Positions 21,708-33,985 of a DNA stretch of 64,000 nt are shown here, piece after piece. The stretch spans positions 17,624,001 to 17,688,000 of the forward strand of contig CM073532.1 in assembly GCA_037074615.1 (NCBI GenBank), given 5' to 3'. The translations under genes were made by a program, and so were the position numbers. The first letter of the stretch is position 1, and each line of letters opens with the position of its first letter. Source of the DNA: Leucaena leucocephala (lineage: Eukaryota; Streptophyta; Magnoliopsida; Fabales; Fabaceae). The notes beneath the pieces are model-generated. The model made no database searches and was not told the origin of the DNA. It saw only the letters and a program-made list of their open reading frames with translations.

Positions 21708-22142
21708 AGAACCATAGCTGTAAGAGTGACTAAGCTGTAAGAAACTGTATGCCTAGAGATAGATGTGATGTAAATGATGAGATTAATGAAGAGTTCTTTT
21801 CTGATCTAGCAAAAGTGGTTATTATAACAGGTCATGAGAGATAATTAGTAAGATAAGAAAACTGTCTTAATTCAGTGATGAGGGTGCTGTAAGAGGGGTT
21901 AGAACATGGGTAGCTATAAGCAAATAGCATGAGAGATATAAGTTGCTAAGTACCATGTGGAAGGTCAGGGACCAAGCTGTTGCTTCTCTAGACCATCACT
22001 GGAACGAGGATAAGACAGAGAGGGATGATCTTACTTGCTGTATATGACTGCGTTATAAAAACCATATAGCTATATAGATCAGTGAGAAGTTCTCTTCAGG
22101 AAAGATGAGGTACTCCTTAAAATTTTGAGGACGAAATTTTTA
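21708..22142 (+). other. Pol-deleted spacer between gag and polypurine tract
   Basis: In place of 3-4 kb of pol there are about 430 bases without a reading frame. A stretch near 21975-22035, read with stops, vaguely recalls the end of a Tekay integrase/chromodomain (Trp-Asn ... Glu-Arg-Asp-Asp). The last bases, TTTGAGGACGAAATTT, are the same as those before the 3' LTR of the pol-bearing element at 45966 and, on the minus strand, near 38155. Confidence 0.55.
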
Positions 22143-22157
22143 AAAGGGGAGGAGAAT
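22143..22157 (+). promoter_or_regulatory. Polypurine tract
   Basis: AAAAGGGGAGGAGAA plus one T immediately before the TGTAAC of the 3' LTR; primes plus-strand DNA synthesis in this element class. Confidence 0.88.
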
Positions 22158-22298
22158 TGTAACATCCCGATTTTTGGGTCTAGGAAAACTGAGAGGTAGT
22201 CTGATATGGGCAGACTGCTAAACCCGTAGTCCTAGGGTAGTAATATGATATGGGCGGATCACTTACCTATATTTGGCAGGAATCCGAGGGATAAGCTA
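22158..22298 (+). mobile_element. 3' LTR of the gag-only element, first 141 bp
   Basis: Matches 15820-15960 with six differences. It is cut at AGCTA by the element starting at 22299 and resumes at 48845 after the duplicated AGCTA. Confidence 0.95.
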
Positions 22299-25114
22299 TG
22301 TAATATCCCTAATTTTTTGTACTGATTTGTATGTACAGATTGAATGAAATATATGAGTTATTTTTCAGAAAAAGATGTAGCCATTTATATAAAGAAAGGG
22401 ATTAAATTGAAAAAGAAAGAAAAGGTAAGGACTTAAGTGCAATTATGAAAAGCTTAAAGCTAAAAAGGAAAAGTAGACCAAAATGTGGGGTCTTTAAGTG
22501 TAATTTTATCCAAATTTGAGGGACTTAAGTGCAAAAAAGAAAAGTTCCCTGGGGCTAAATTGTAATTAAAGAAAGTTAGGCCAGAAGTGGTTTGGACTCC
22601 CCGAGAGCATTTCAGTCCCAGATTTCACCAGGAGATAGAGCAAGTGATGCTGGGTAATCCAGCTTAATACAGGAATTTTCTCAGGACTACAGATAGCCAA
22701 AATTGATCTGATAGTCTAAAAGTATAAAAAATTCCTACCGGATATCCTAGATGTCAGATACAATGAGAAATTATAGGATGATGCGCCCTGATGAGGCGGA
22801 TGTCAGAAAACTGACAGAATACCGATAGGAGGTCTGTAGAAAAAGTTATTTACAAATTAGTGAATTGAGACGGAGTATGTGACCTCCGGGGATCCTATTA
22901 GGAGATTTATCGGTATTTAAATTGGGACTAAATGAGTTCGGATAACCTCAGTCAGATGACTGTTATGACCCACAGGGATGCCTAAATACAGTAGGCCAGT
23001 CTATCTGATAAAAGGAGCCGGTATCCGGAGATGTGTAGAAACGGTGTATAATGGTGGAAATACCCGATGTACATTGCGGGGAAGATTCCTCGTGATGTGT
23101 GTCTTAAAGGTAATGGACCCTAGGAGGCCCAAGAATAGTGCCATCAAAGGCCCAGTAAGACCTTTGGACTGATAGATGGGTCAGTGTCCGGTGGAACCCC
23201 GGAAAAGTGCGAAATTACGAAAAACCCGTGTTGTACTAAAGAGCAATAGATGGATGGAGGGCATTTTGGATCATTCTGGACAGACCAAAATGCCAAGGCA
23301 TACACAGGTGAGGTTAACCAGGGTCAGTATATGCCCTGACATGGTACAGAGAGGTGTAAAATGACGATTTTACCCTTCGGGTCAAGATAGTGCAAGAACG
23401 GGCACCAAGGGCATTTCGGTCATTTTGCAAGGGATCTGTAATTAAGTTTAGACCCAGTATAAAAATGTTAATGATATAAAGGACCTAGATACTAAATTTA
23501 AGGTCAGAAGACATAATAGGGATTTTAAGAAAAAAGTCCAGTTTTTGAGGAATCGGACCGGGTCGGTACCGGATTGGACTGGAATTTCTCCAGAGGCTTC
23601 TTGGACCTTCATTTTCGCCATGTGAGGGATTAGGTGTCCCATGATGTGTCCCTTGGATGATGTCATGGTGATGATGTCATAAATGGAAAAGAAAATAAGA
23701 AATTCCAGGAAAAACGGTGGCCATAAGTTCAGAGTTCTTGGAAATTACAGAAATGCCATCCATGAAAACTATAAATACCCCCTCCCCCTCCCATTGTCTT
23801 CACGGATCAAGGCAAGATTTATAGAGATAAGTGAGTTCTAGAGAGAGAAAGTGAGAGGAAGAAAAAAAGAAAGGAAGTTCTAGCGGAGCTGGAAACAGTA
23901 TAGAGATTCTAGAGTTCTGCTAAGCTTTTGAGGTAGTAACTAATCCTAGCTTTTATGTAATGGCTTTATGATTTGTTGTGCTATTGTTTGGTTGGATTGT
24001 TGTCTTATATGTTATGCTTGAAGCTCTACTACAATGCTATGGTCATATGTTATTGAGTATGGAAGCACGCAGCATACTTATCTGTACACAATCACAAGCA
24101 AGCACTATCACACTGTATTACATATATTGTTATGATTATTACTACTGAGATTCCCCCGAATCTCATCCCCATATATAACCCATTACAGGGAGGTTATGTC
24201 AAAGTGAAATTTAAGAATGTGGAGAGATGCCGTTACGCTGCCGAAATTATGACAAACTGGCAGTAATGAGGAAAGGAGCTGATACGTACTGTGTACGTAG
24301 GTACTGTCTAAAGAGGCTGGAAGTGAGTGGACCTAGCCGGTTCATCCAGTCTTTCCTGGGTACTTACGTAGAATGGTAGTTCTCACGGGAATTACCGAAT
24401 TAGTACAAGACCAGTTACTTTATAAAGATGAAGCGTAGCGGTTATGCTGCCGAATTTCAGGCAGAAAAAGATGTAATAGAAATATGAGGATTTTGTATAT
24501 TCCCTTATGTATAACAACTTATTATTTAATAATAAGTATTGATTGGCATGTTTGACTGATATGTGATGGATATATGCATATGTATGTAAAGTTGAGTGCT
24601 GGAATTTGCCACCATGAACAGTGACCTGTGGTAACTTAATAATGTTTGATCTATGATTAAAAATAGTAAATGGTTGAATAAATGTATGATATTTTTATGG
24701 TAAATAGTATACATACCAATATTCAATTTGATATATAGAATTCCTCATTTGGATGTCTACACATGGAGATATAAATTATCAAAGTTGGGACCAAAATGCT
24801 GGATTCAAACGCTGGATGAATAGTAAAGTTATAACATTGACCTACGTTGACTTGGTCAAGTAGTGGTCAACGAGTGATTTTTCCCTGAAAGATAATTGAG
24901 TTAGATTCATGTAGCAATTTGAATCACTTTATTTCAATTTTTCTATATTTAGTTATGATTTTTTGAATGTAGGTCACTCATGTGGAATTTACACAATGAA
25001 TAGTACTCGATAAGAATAAAACTTCAGATTGAGAAATTGGACTTCAATGACCTTGAAAGTGGTTCTAAATGCTACCAAATGGTCCCTAAGATGTACGAAA
25101 ATAAGGATGTTTTA
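22299..25114 (+). mobile_element. 5' LTR of the Tekay-like element
   Basis: TGTAATATCCC to GGATGTTTTA; the final CA has become TA. TATAAATA is at 23770-23777. Same family as the solo LTR at 30205-33239 and the LTR at 61714. Confidence 0.92.
24147..24396 (+). repeat. Three conserved LTR stem-loops (reference copy)
   Basis: First hairpin: arms GAGATTC and GAATCTC around CCCC (24147-24164). Second: arms TACGTAC and GTACGTA around TGT (24283-24299). Third: 10-bp arms GGTAGTTCTC and GGGAATTACC with a 2-nt loop (24375-24396). The first recurs in nearly every gypsy LTR here (1349, 12223, 17382, 29974, 31160, 36031, 42169, 50270, 63554) with the stem kept and the loop varying (CCCC, GGGG, AAAA, TTTT, AGGG). 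The third recurs with 2-4 nt loops. All lie several hundred bases downstream of the TATA box. Confidence 0.85.
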
Positions 25115-25117
25115 TTT

Positions 25118-25129
25118 TGGTATCAGAGC
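25118..25129 (+). promoter_or_regulatory. Primer binding site (tRNA-iMet type)
   Basis: TGGTATCAGAGC, complementary to the 3' end of initiator Met tRNA, three bases after the LTR end. It primes minus-strand DNA synthesis. Confidence 0.95.
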
Positions 25130-25227
25130 AAAGGATTCTGGCTTAGGAAATGCTCTGAATAGATGATTTATACATAGTTATACCATGATAAAGCTGTCAT
25201 AATTGACACTAAGTTAGTGTTTGCTGG

Positions 25228-25971
25228 ATGGCTAGATATAGACCCAGATCTAAAACCACAGTGAACCAAGGGGATCCTAAACCGGAGGTCTATAGTTTAG
25301 ACAACTCTGAGGGGATATTCCAGGAAGAGGAGAAAATGATGGTTAGTGGTTTTGAGGTGACTAGTTCCTCAATAGGATCAAACCTTATGATTGAGATATC
25401 GGAGGATGGTCAGGAGGAGATTTTGTTAGAAGGTCCTATTCCTGCTGTTCCAATAAATGCGGTACCCCCGAGTATAGCAGATACTGGTATGGAAACAGGT
25501 CAGGGAGGTATAGTAGGACATGTTTCAGATATTCCAGGACCCAATCGAGTATCTAACCAGACAAATGTGCCAAGTCCTAGTAGACCCAGACTGACACTGG
25601 TAAAGATATCTTTGGGAGATCTGATCATAGAGATGGAACCAGGGAAGAACCTGAGTGGAGAATGATTTGAGAGATCAGTAGTGTTAGCCCAACAGCTGTA
25701 TGAGCTGAGGTAGACCTTGGACAGAAATGTAGATCAAGATTATACGGTTTATCAGAGCTTTATCACGAGGGTAAAGGAGATATACCAAGCCTGTGATCCA
25801 AATGTGTTGACCCTAAGGCTTTGGACAAAGATTATGGATGATGTGTTACCAACTACCCCTACCTGGAGAACAGAGTTGGATCAGTACTTTGACGAAGAAC
25901 CTTATTGTACCATATCTGATTGGATTTACCTGGTAGGAGAGTTTAGTAGAATAAAGTTTAAGAAGAATTAG
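25228..25971 (+). pseudogene. Extra reading frame upstream of gag, unknown function
   Basis: A 248-codon frame between PBS and gag, broken only by a TGA (25663) and a TAG (near 25711) in the same frame. The first 145 residues start MARYRPRSK and are acidic, with Pro/Ser-rich stretches. The last part (25717-25971) looks globular, with aromatic and charged residues (W.ELDQYFDEEPY..ISDWIYLVGEFS). I recognise no domain. The two gag-only elements go almost straight from PBS to gag and lack it. Extra frames before gag are known in Ogre/Tat elements, but I know of no match. It could also be captured host sequence. Confidence 0.6.
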
Positions 25972-26141
25972 GGTATGTTAGAAGTGGTAATGTTCTCAAT
26001 GTATGTGATGTATGAAAGACTAGTATGGTAGTGTATGTATGACTGTGACATATACGCATACCCTGTATGTATACTATGTTTGGAATGGAATGTGAATTAT
26101 GTTATTTATCGCATTCTTTTTCTGCCTTATAATATAACAAA

Positions 26142-26629
26142 ATGGTTCAAACAAGAAGAATTATTCCAACAGAGGAACCACGAGAGGCTGGAAATCTTAA
26201 TCAAATAATTTTAGAACGATTAGAACAACAGCAAAAGATAATTGAGGAGATGCGGGAAGCTCAGGCACGTAATGAGCGGAAGGGAGATGCCACCATAGCT
26301 GCAGCAGTAACAGAAGTAGTAAGTAACCTAAGATCGCCCGAGCCTTCAGGAACGGCTAGTAGAGAACCGAGAGAGTACAATAGCAGTCGGTACAGCCCCA
26401 GAGACGGGTTGATCCATGGCAGAACAGGAAGCCAAATAGAGGAAATTTCCTCGGAAGGTCCAACAGCAGAGATTCAAAGGCCCGAGCATGTGACAAGTGT
26501 GGGGAGAATCATGGTGATAGGCCAAGTTTAATGGGCTAGAATGTTTGTTATACCTGCAGAAAGCCCAGACATTTTTCTCGAGAATGCCCTCAAGTTGCAA
26601 CTAATCAAAGGCCAAGGACACCAGGACGA
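26142..26629 (+). pseudogene. gag with core deleted, Tekay-like
   Basis: Starts MVQTRR and has the same Gln-rich helix as the other gags (ILERLEQQQKIIEEMREA). The Retrotrans_gag core is absent: near 26375-26385 the sequence jumps, with a frame change, to the Ser/Arg-rich linker. Two zinc knuckles follow, CDKCGENHGDRP (final Cys missing) and a complete CYTCRKPRHFSREC, then GRVFALT. About 250 residues found in the gag-only copies are missing, so this copy could not make a particle alone. Confidence 0.8.
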
Positions 26630-28008
26630 GTGTTTGCACTCACCAGGGAGGACGCCCAGCGATCACCTGAGATGATCCAAGGTACAATCTATCTCAATGA
26701 TCATGCTGTGACTGCTCTATTTGATTCGGGTGCAAGTCATTCCTTTATTTCCTATGAGTGTGCTAAATGCCTAGGCCTTCTGATTAGCAAGTTGCATTAT
26801 GATATACATGTGATAACTCCCACCAATGCTAGGGTAGTGGCTTCTGATGCTTGTTTGAATAGTATTGTGCGTTATGAGCACTGTTGTACCACCCTAGACT
26901 TGATATGTATGCCTTTCAGAGAGATCGATGTCATACTTGGTTTGAATTGGTTAGCCTCCAATAATATAATGTTGGACTGCAAGAACAAGACTCTAGTTCT
27001 TGGTCCAAAGGTCACTGATCTGAGTTCAGAAGTACGACTGAACTTCATAACAGAGGCTCAGGCAGATAAATATCTGCGGAAAGGATGTCAGGGATATATG
27101 GTATTCTTTTCTATTTAAACAAAAGTGGAAGAAGAAATTGATGAGATTCTAGTAGTCAATGAATTTCCTGAAGTCTTTCCGAAGGAGATTCAGGTATTGC
27201 CTTTAGAACGAGAAGTAGAGTTTGCGATTGACATTGTACCTGGAGCTGGACCAGTATCCAAATCCCCATACCGAATGGCTCCTAATGAAATGATGGAACT
27301 GAAGAAGCAAATTGAGGAGCTATTAGAGAAGGGTTTCATAAGACCCAGTGTATCACCATCGGGTGCTTCAGTGCTACTTGTCAAGAAGAAGGATGGCAGC
27401 CTAAGGCTATGCATTGACTACCGGGAGTTGAGTAAGATTACGGTCAAGAATAAGTATCCTCTCCCCAGTATTGATGACCTGCTAGACCAATTGGTAGGAG
27501 CGAGCTTATTCTCTAAGATTGACTTGAGATCTGGCTATATCAGCTAAGGATTAAGTCAGATGATATTCCAAAGACTGCTTTTAGGACACGCTATGGACAT
27601 TTTGAGTTCCTTGTGATGCCTTTTGGACTAACGAATGCACCTGCTATTTTTATGGATTATATAAACTGGATCTTCAGTCTTTATTTAGATCAGTTTGTTG
27701 TGGTCTTCATTGATGATATCCTGGTGTACTCCAAATCTGCAGAGGAGCATGAAAGGCATTTGAGAATTGTTCTTAGTACCCTTAAAGAAAAGAAGCTCTA
27801 TGCTAAGCTGAGTAAGTGCGAGTTTTGGCTTTCAGAAGTCAAATTTCTCAGTCATGTCATATCCCGAGAAGGGGTAGCTGTGGATCCTAGCGAAGTTGAA
27901 GCAGTTTTGAGCTGGGAGCAGCCGAAGACAGTGACAGAGATCAGAAGTTTTCTTGGCTTAGCAGGGTACTATAGAAGATTTGTTCAAGACTTTTCTCGAA
28001 TTGCCTTG
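26630..28008 (+). pseudogene. Protease and reverse transcriptase, Tekay-like
   Basis: Protease: active site LFDSGASHSFI at about 26718-26750 and DVILGLNWL near 26930-26955. A TAA at 27116 separates it in frame from RT. RT: EFPEVFP, PYRMAP.E, then CIDYRELSKITVKNKYPLP; a one-base loss near 27540 breaks SGYHQLRIK. The second frame (27613-28008) has MPFGLTNAP, catalytic VFIDDILVYS at about 27705-27735, and SFLGLAGYYRRFV. A solo LTR interrupts it at 28009. Confidence 0.92.
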
Positions 28009-31000
28009 TGTGACATCCCAATTTTCAGGCCTAGAGACTCAGAAAGTAAGCCTGAAATAGAGAAACTACGAGACCCCTTTGAGCAGAAGTTTCAAAAACA
28101 TACAGAAGGTTTTTAGGGACTAAACTGCAAATAAGTGAAAGTCCGGGGACTTATATGTAAATAGTGAAAGTCCCTAGGGATATGATGGCCATTTATGCAA
28201 AGAAAGGGATTAAATTGCAAAAGAAAGAAAATGTAAGGACTTAAGTGTAATTATGAAAAGTATAAGGCTAAAAGGGAAAAGTAGACAAAAATGTGGGGTC
28301 CTTAAGTGTAATTTTAGCCAAATAAAAAGGACTTAATTGAAAAGAAGAAAAGTTCTCTAGGGCTAAATTATAATTAAAGAAAGTTAGGCCGGAAGTGCTT
28401 TGGATTGCCCGGAAGCATTTCAGTCCTAGATTTCACTAGTAGATAGAGCAAGCGATGCTCGGTAATCTGGCTTAATACAGGAATTTTCTTCGGACTCCAG
28501 ATAGTCAAAATTGATCTGATAATGAAAAAGTTATAAAAATTCCTACCGGATATCCTAGATCTCAGATATATGTGAGAAATTACAAGATGATGCGTCCTGA
28601 TGGGACGGATGTCAGGAAACTGATAGAATACCAATAGGAGGTCTGTAGAAAAAGTTATTCACAAATTAACAAATACAGACGGGAATGTGAGGCCTCCGGG
28701 GATCCAATTAGGAGATTTATCGGTATTTAAACTGAGACTGAATGAGTTCGGATGACCTCAGTCAGATGACTGTTATGACCCAAATGGATGCCTAGACACA
28801 GTAGGCCAGTGTATCTAGTAAAAGGACCCGGTGTCCGGGGATGTGTATAAATAGTGTATAATAGCTAAAATACTCGATGGATATGGACGGGGGAAGATTC
28901 CTAGTAATGCGTGCCATGAAGGTAATGGACCCTAGGAGGCCCAATAATGGCGCCATCAAAGGCCCAATAAGACCCTTGGACTGATAGGTGGGCCAATGTT
29001 CAACAGAACCCCGGAAAAGTACAAAATTATGAAAATGCCCCTGTGTTGTACTAAAGGATAGTAGAGGAATGGAGGGCATTTTGGTCATGCTGGACAGGCC
29101 CAGAAACTAAGACATACACAGGTAAAGTTACTCAGAGTCAGTATATGCCCTGACAGGGTACAAAAAGGTGTAAAATAACGATTTTACCCTTAGGTTAAGA
29201 TAGTACAAGAAATGGCACCTAAGGGTATTTTGGTCATTTTACAGGGGATCTGTAATTGAGTTTAGACCCAGTATAAAAATGTTAATGATATAAAGGACCC
29301 AGATACTAAATTTGAGGTCAAAAGGCATAATATGGACTTTCAGAAAAATTAGATTCAGAAAACAGTCCAGTTTTCGAGGAAACAGACTGGGCCGGTACCG
29401 GATTGGACCAGAAAGCTTCCAGAAGGCTTCTTGCTCTCCCAAATTGCACCATGTGAAGAATGTGGGGGATGAGGTGTCCCCTTAGGTGTCCCTTGATGAT
29501 GCAGTAAAAGGGAATAAAGAAAAATAGGAAATTCCGGAAAAACCAGGGCCACAAGTTCAGGAGGCTTCAAAATTACGAAAATACCATCCATCAAAACTAT
29601 AAATACCCCCCCTTTGCTCTTCATTCATCATGGCCTAAGAGACATTTAAGAGGGAGAAAGAAGTTCTAGAGAGAGAAGGTGCAAGGAAGAAAGAAGAAAG
29701 GAAGTTATGGCAGAGCTGAAAGCAGTATAGAGATTCTAGAGTTTTGCTAAGCTTTTGAGGTAGTAACTAATCCTAGCTTTTATGTAATGACTTTGTGATT
29801 GGATGTGCTATTTTTTGGTTGGATTGTTGTCTTATATGTTATGTCTGAAGCTCTACTGCAATGCTATGATCATATGTTATTGAGTATGGAAGCACGCGGC
29901 ATACTTATTTGTACACAATCACAAGCAAGCACTGTCACACTGCATTACATATATTGTTATGATTATTACTACTGAGATTCCCCCGAATCTCATCCCCGTA
30001 TATATATAACCCATTACAGGGGAGGTTATGCCGAAGTAAATTTTGGGAATTTTAAGAGACGCCGTTATGCTGCCGAAATTATGACAAGATAAAGAAAGAA
30101 ACTGATACGTACTGTGTACGTAGGTACTGTCTAAGGAGGCTAGAAGTGAGTGGACCTAGCCGGTTCATCCAGTCTTTCCTGGGTACTTATGTAGAATGGT
30201 AGTTTGTCACATCCTTATTTTTATATATCTTAAGGACCATTCAGTAGCACTTAGAACCACTTTCAGGGTCTTTGAAGTCTAAACTCTTAATCTTGAATTT
30301 TATTCATATCGGGTACTGTTCACTGTGGAAAATTCCAGATGAGTAACCTGACTTTGATAAATCATAACTAATTATAGAAAAATCAAAATGAAGTGTTTCA
30401 AATTGATACATGAAGATAACTTAATTATATTTCAGGGAAAAATCATTGGTTGACCATTCCTTGACAAATTCAACGTGGGTCAACGTTTCAACTTTACTGT
30501 TCATCCAATGACTTTCTCTTGAATCCATCATTCTGGTCCCAACTTTAAAAATTTATATCTTTTCGTATATACATCCAAATGAAGAATTATATATATAAAA
30601 TTAAATCTTAGTATGTCTACTACTTACCATAAAAATATCATGCATTTATTCAACCATTTACTATTTTTAATGATTTACCAAACATCAATTGGTCTCCACG
30701 GATTACTGTTCACAGAGTCATTTTCAGCAACCAACCTTACATATCAATGCATATATACATCACATATCAGTCAAACATACCAGATAACAATCATTATTAA
30801 ATAATCAACTGTTATATATCAGTGCATGATTAACATCCTCATATTTTTATTACATTTTTCGTTGTCTGAAATCCGACAGCATAACTGCTACATTCCTTCT
30901 GTAGAAAGTAACCGATCTTATACCGATTCGGTGATTCCCGTAGGAACTACCATTCTATGTAAGTACCCAGGAAAGACTGGATGAACCTGCTAGGTCCACT

Positions 31001-33985
31001 CACTTCCAGCCTCCTTAGACAGCACCTACGTACACAGTAGTATCAGTTCCTTCCTTTATCCCTGCTTTGTTGCCAGAATTTCGGCAGCCTAACGGCGTCT
31101 CTTAAAATTTCCAAGTTTTATTTTGACAGAACCTCCCCTGTAAAGTTATATATGGGAATGAGATTCAAAAGAATCTCAGTAGCAACAATCATAACAATAT
31201 ATGTAATGTAGTGTGATAGTGCTTGCTTGTGGTTGTGTACAGATAAGTATGCTGCATGCTTCAATATTCAATAACATATGATCATAGCATTGTAATAGAG
31301 CTTCAAGCATAACATATAAGACAACAATCCAAACAAACCATAGCACAATAATTCACAAAGACATTACATAAAAGCTAGGATTAGTTACTACCTCAAAGGC
31401 AGAGCTCCAGAACTTCTACACTGCTTCCAACTTCACCAGAACTTCCTTTCTTCTTTCTTTTTCTCACTTTCTCTCTCAAGCACTTCCTTATCTCTCTATG
31501 CTTGCTTCTTGGCATGATGAATGAAGGCAAGGGGGGTATTTATAATTTCCTTCAATGGCATTCTTGTAATTTTGAAGCCATCTGATCTTGTGGTCCTGGT
31601 TTTTCCGAAATTTCCTATTTTCTTTTATTCCTTTTACTACATCATGCATGACATCACCTCAAGGCCACCTCATGGGACACCTCATATGTCACATGGAAAA
31701 ATTGCAAGCTCTTGGGACACCTCATCAGCTGACTCAGCAGTTCCAGTCCAATCCAGTATCGGTCCGGTCCGATTTCCCACAAACTGGACTCACCGGCTAA
31801 GATTATGCCACATGTACTTAACTTTTTCTTTCTCCTCTATGTTGGCACCATGTGTCATCTTGCTGGCACCTGTCATGCCATCCAATGCTATCCAGATAAG
31901 TCCAGGACTTTATCTGATCATCTCCTCGGTTATCGTGCCGACCGAGTAACTTTACTTTATTGAAACAGCATTAAAATAGTATTTTAGTGCCACTTTTCCC
32001 CACATATCACTGGGCCTACGTTTTTGGGCTCTGGGAATGTTATTTTGGATCCTAATCAAGCTCAGGTACTCTGATGGCTCGATTCCCAAGAAACATCCCT
32101 TGGTAAATTACCAAAATACCCCTGGGTGCCCTTTCTTGCACTATTTTAACCCTAAGGGTAAAATCGTCATTTTACACCCTTCTATACTCTGTCAGGGTAT
32201 ATACTGACTCTAAGTAACTTTATCTGTATGTACCTTGGCTTCTGGGCCTGTCCAGAATGACCAAAATGCCCTTTATACATCTACTACCCCTTTAGTTCAA
32301 CACAGGGGCATTTTCGTAATTTCGCACTTTTCCGGGGTTCTGCTGGACACTGGCCCACCTATCAGTCCACGTGTCTTATTGGGCCTTTGATGGTGCCATT
32401 TTTGGGCCTTTCTAGGTCCAACACCTTCATGGCACGTATTACGAGGAATCCTCCCCTGTCCAGGTTCACCGAATATTTTAGCTTTTATGCACCGTTTACA
32501 CACATATCCGGACACCGGCTCCTTCTGTCAGATACATTGCCCTACTGTGTCTGGGCAGCCATTTGGGTCATAACGGGCATCTGACTGTTGTTACCCGACC
32601 TCATTCAGTCTTAGTTTAAATACCGATAAATCTCCCTATCGGATCCCTGGAGGCCTCATACTCCCGTCTAGATTTGCTAATTTGGGAATAACTTTTTCTA
32701 CATACCTCCTATCAGTATTCTGTCAGTTTCCTGACATCCTCCCCATAAGGCTGCATCATCCTGTAATTTCTTACTTATATCTGAAATCTAGGGTATCCGG
32801 TAAGAATTTTTATAACTTTTGGACGATCAGTCCATTTTTGACTATCTGGAGTCTTCAAAAATTCCGGTATTAAGATGGATTACCCAGCGTCACTTGCCCT
32901 ATCTTCTGGTGAAATCTGGGACTGAAATGCTGTCGGGCGGTCCAAACCACTTCTGGCCTATTTTTCTTTAATTATACTTTAGCCCCAGGGAACTTTTCTT
33001 CTTTGCAATTAAGTCCCTTAAATTTGGCTAATATTACACTTTGAGACCCCACATTTTTATCTACCTTTCTTTCCTAACCTTAAACTTTCCATAATTGCAT
33101 TTAAGTCCTTTCATTTCCTTTCTTTTACAATTTAATCATTTTCTTTACATAAAGGACCACATCTTTTTCCTGAAAAAGAACTCATATATTCCATTTAATA
33201 TGTACATAGAAATCAGTACAGAAAATTAAGGATATTACATAGTTCTCACGGGAATTACCGAATCGGTACAAGATCAGTTACTTTCTGCAGATGAAGTGTA
33301 GCGGTTATGCTGCCGAATTTCAGGCAGGAAAAGATGTAATAGAAATATAGGAAATTTTGTACATACCCAGATGTATAACAACTTATTATTTAATAATAAA
33401 TATTGTTTGGCATACTTGACTGATACATGATGGATGTATGCATATGTTTCCAAAGTTGAGTGCTGAAATTTGCCACCATGAACAGTAACTCGTGGTGACT
33501 TAGTGATGTTTGAACTATAATTAAAAATAGTAAATGGATGAATAAATGTATAAAATTTTTATGGTAAATAGTATACATATTAAGATTCGATTTGATATAT
33601 AGAATGTATCATTTTGATGTCTACACATGGAGATATAAATTATCAAAGTTGGGACCAGAATGCTGGATTCAGGAGAAAAATGTTAGATGAACAGTAAAGT
33701 TGAAACATTGACTGACGTTGACTGGGTCAATGTGTGGTCAACAGGTTATTTTTCCCTGAAATATAATTGAGTTAGCTTCAAGTAGAAATTGGAACCACTT
33801 TATTTCTATTTTTCTATAATTAGTTATGATTTTTCGAAGTCAGGTCACTTATCTGGAATTTTCATAGTGAACAGTACTCGAGAAGAGTAAAATTCCAGAT
33901 TGGGAAATTGGACTTCAATGACCTTGAAAGTGGTTCTAAATGCTACCAAATGATCCTTAAAATGTATGAAAGTAAGGATGTTTCA
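28009..33985 (+). mobile_element. Solo LTR inside pol, itself interrupted
   Basis: TGTGACATCCC to GGATGTTTCA with TSD CCTTG (28004-28008 and 33986-33990). Net length is about 2.94 kb once the inner LTR is taken out. TATAAATA is at 29598-29605 and the GAGATTC stem-loop at 29974-29991. Removing it rejoins the RT frame on both sides, so the ends are certain. It has no PBS or coding region. Confidence 0.93.
30205..33239 (-). mobile_element. Solo LTR inside a solo LTR, minus strand
   Basis: A 3035-bp LTR on the minus strand (TGTAATATCCTTAATTTTCTG start; its plus-strand left end reads TGTCACATCC). TSD TAGTT (30200-30204 and 33240-33244). Same family as the LTRs at 22299 and 61714. TATA image TATTTATA is at 31537-31544 and the GAGATTC stem-loop, with AAAA loop, at 31160-31177. 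Confidence 0.92.

Noticed and set aside
31521..31949. A 142-codon frame, similar to ones at 29355-29624, 36467-36673 and 60549-60908
   Set aside because: These recur because the LTRs are homologous around the TATA region; they run antisense to the LTR promoter, their lengths differ and no domain is seen.
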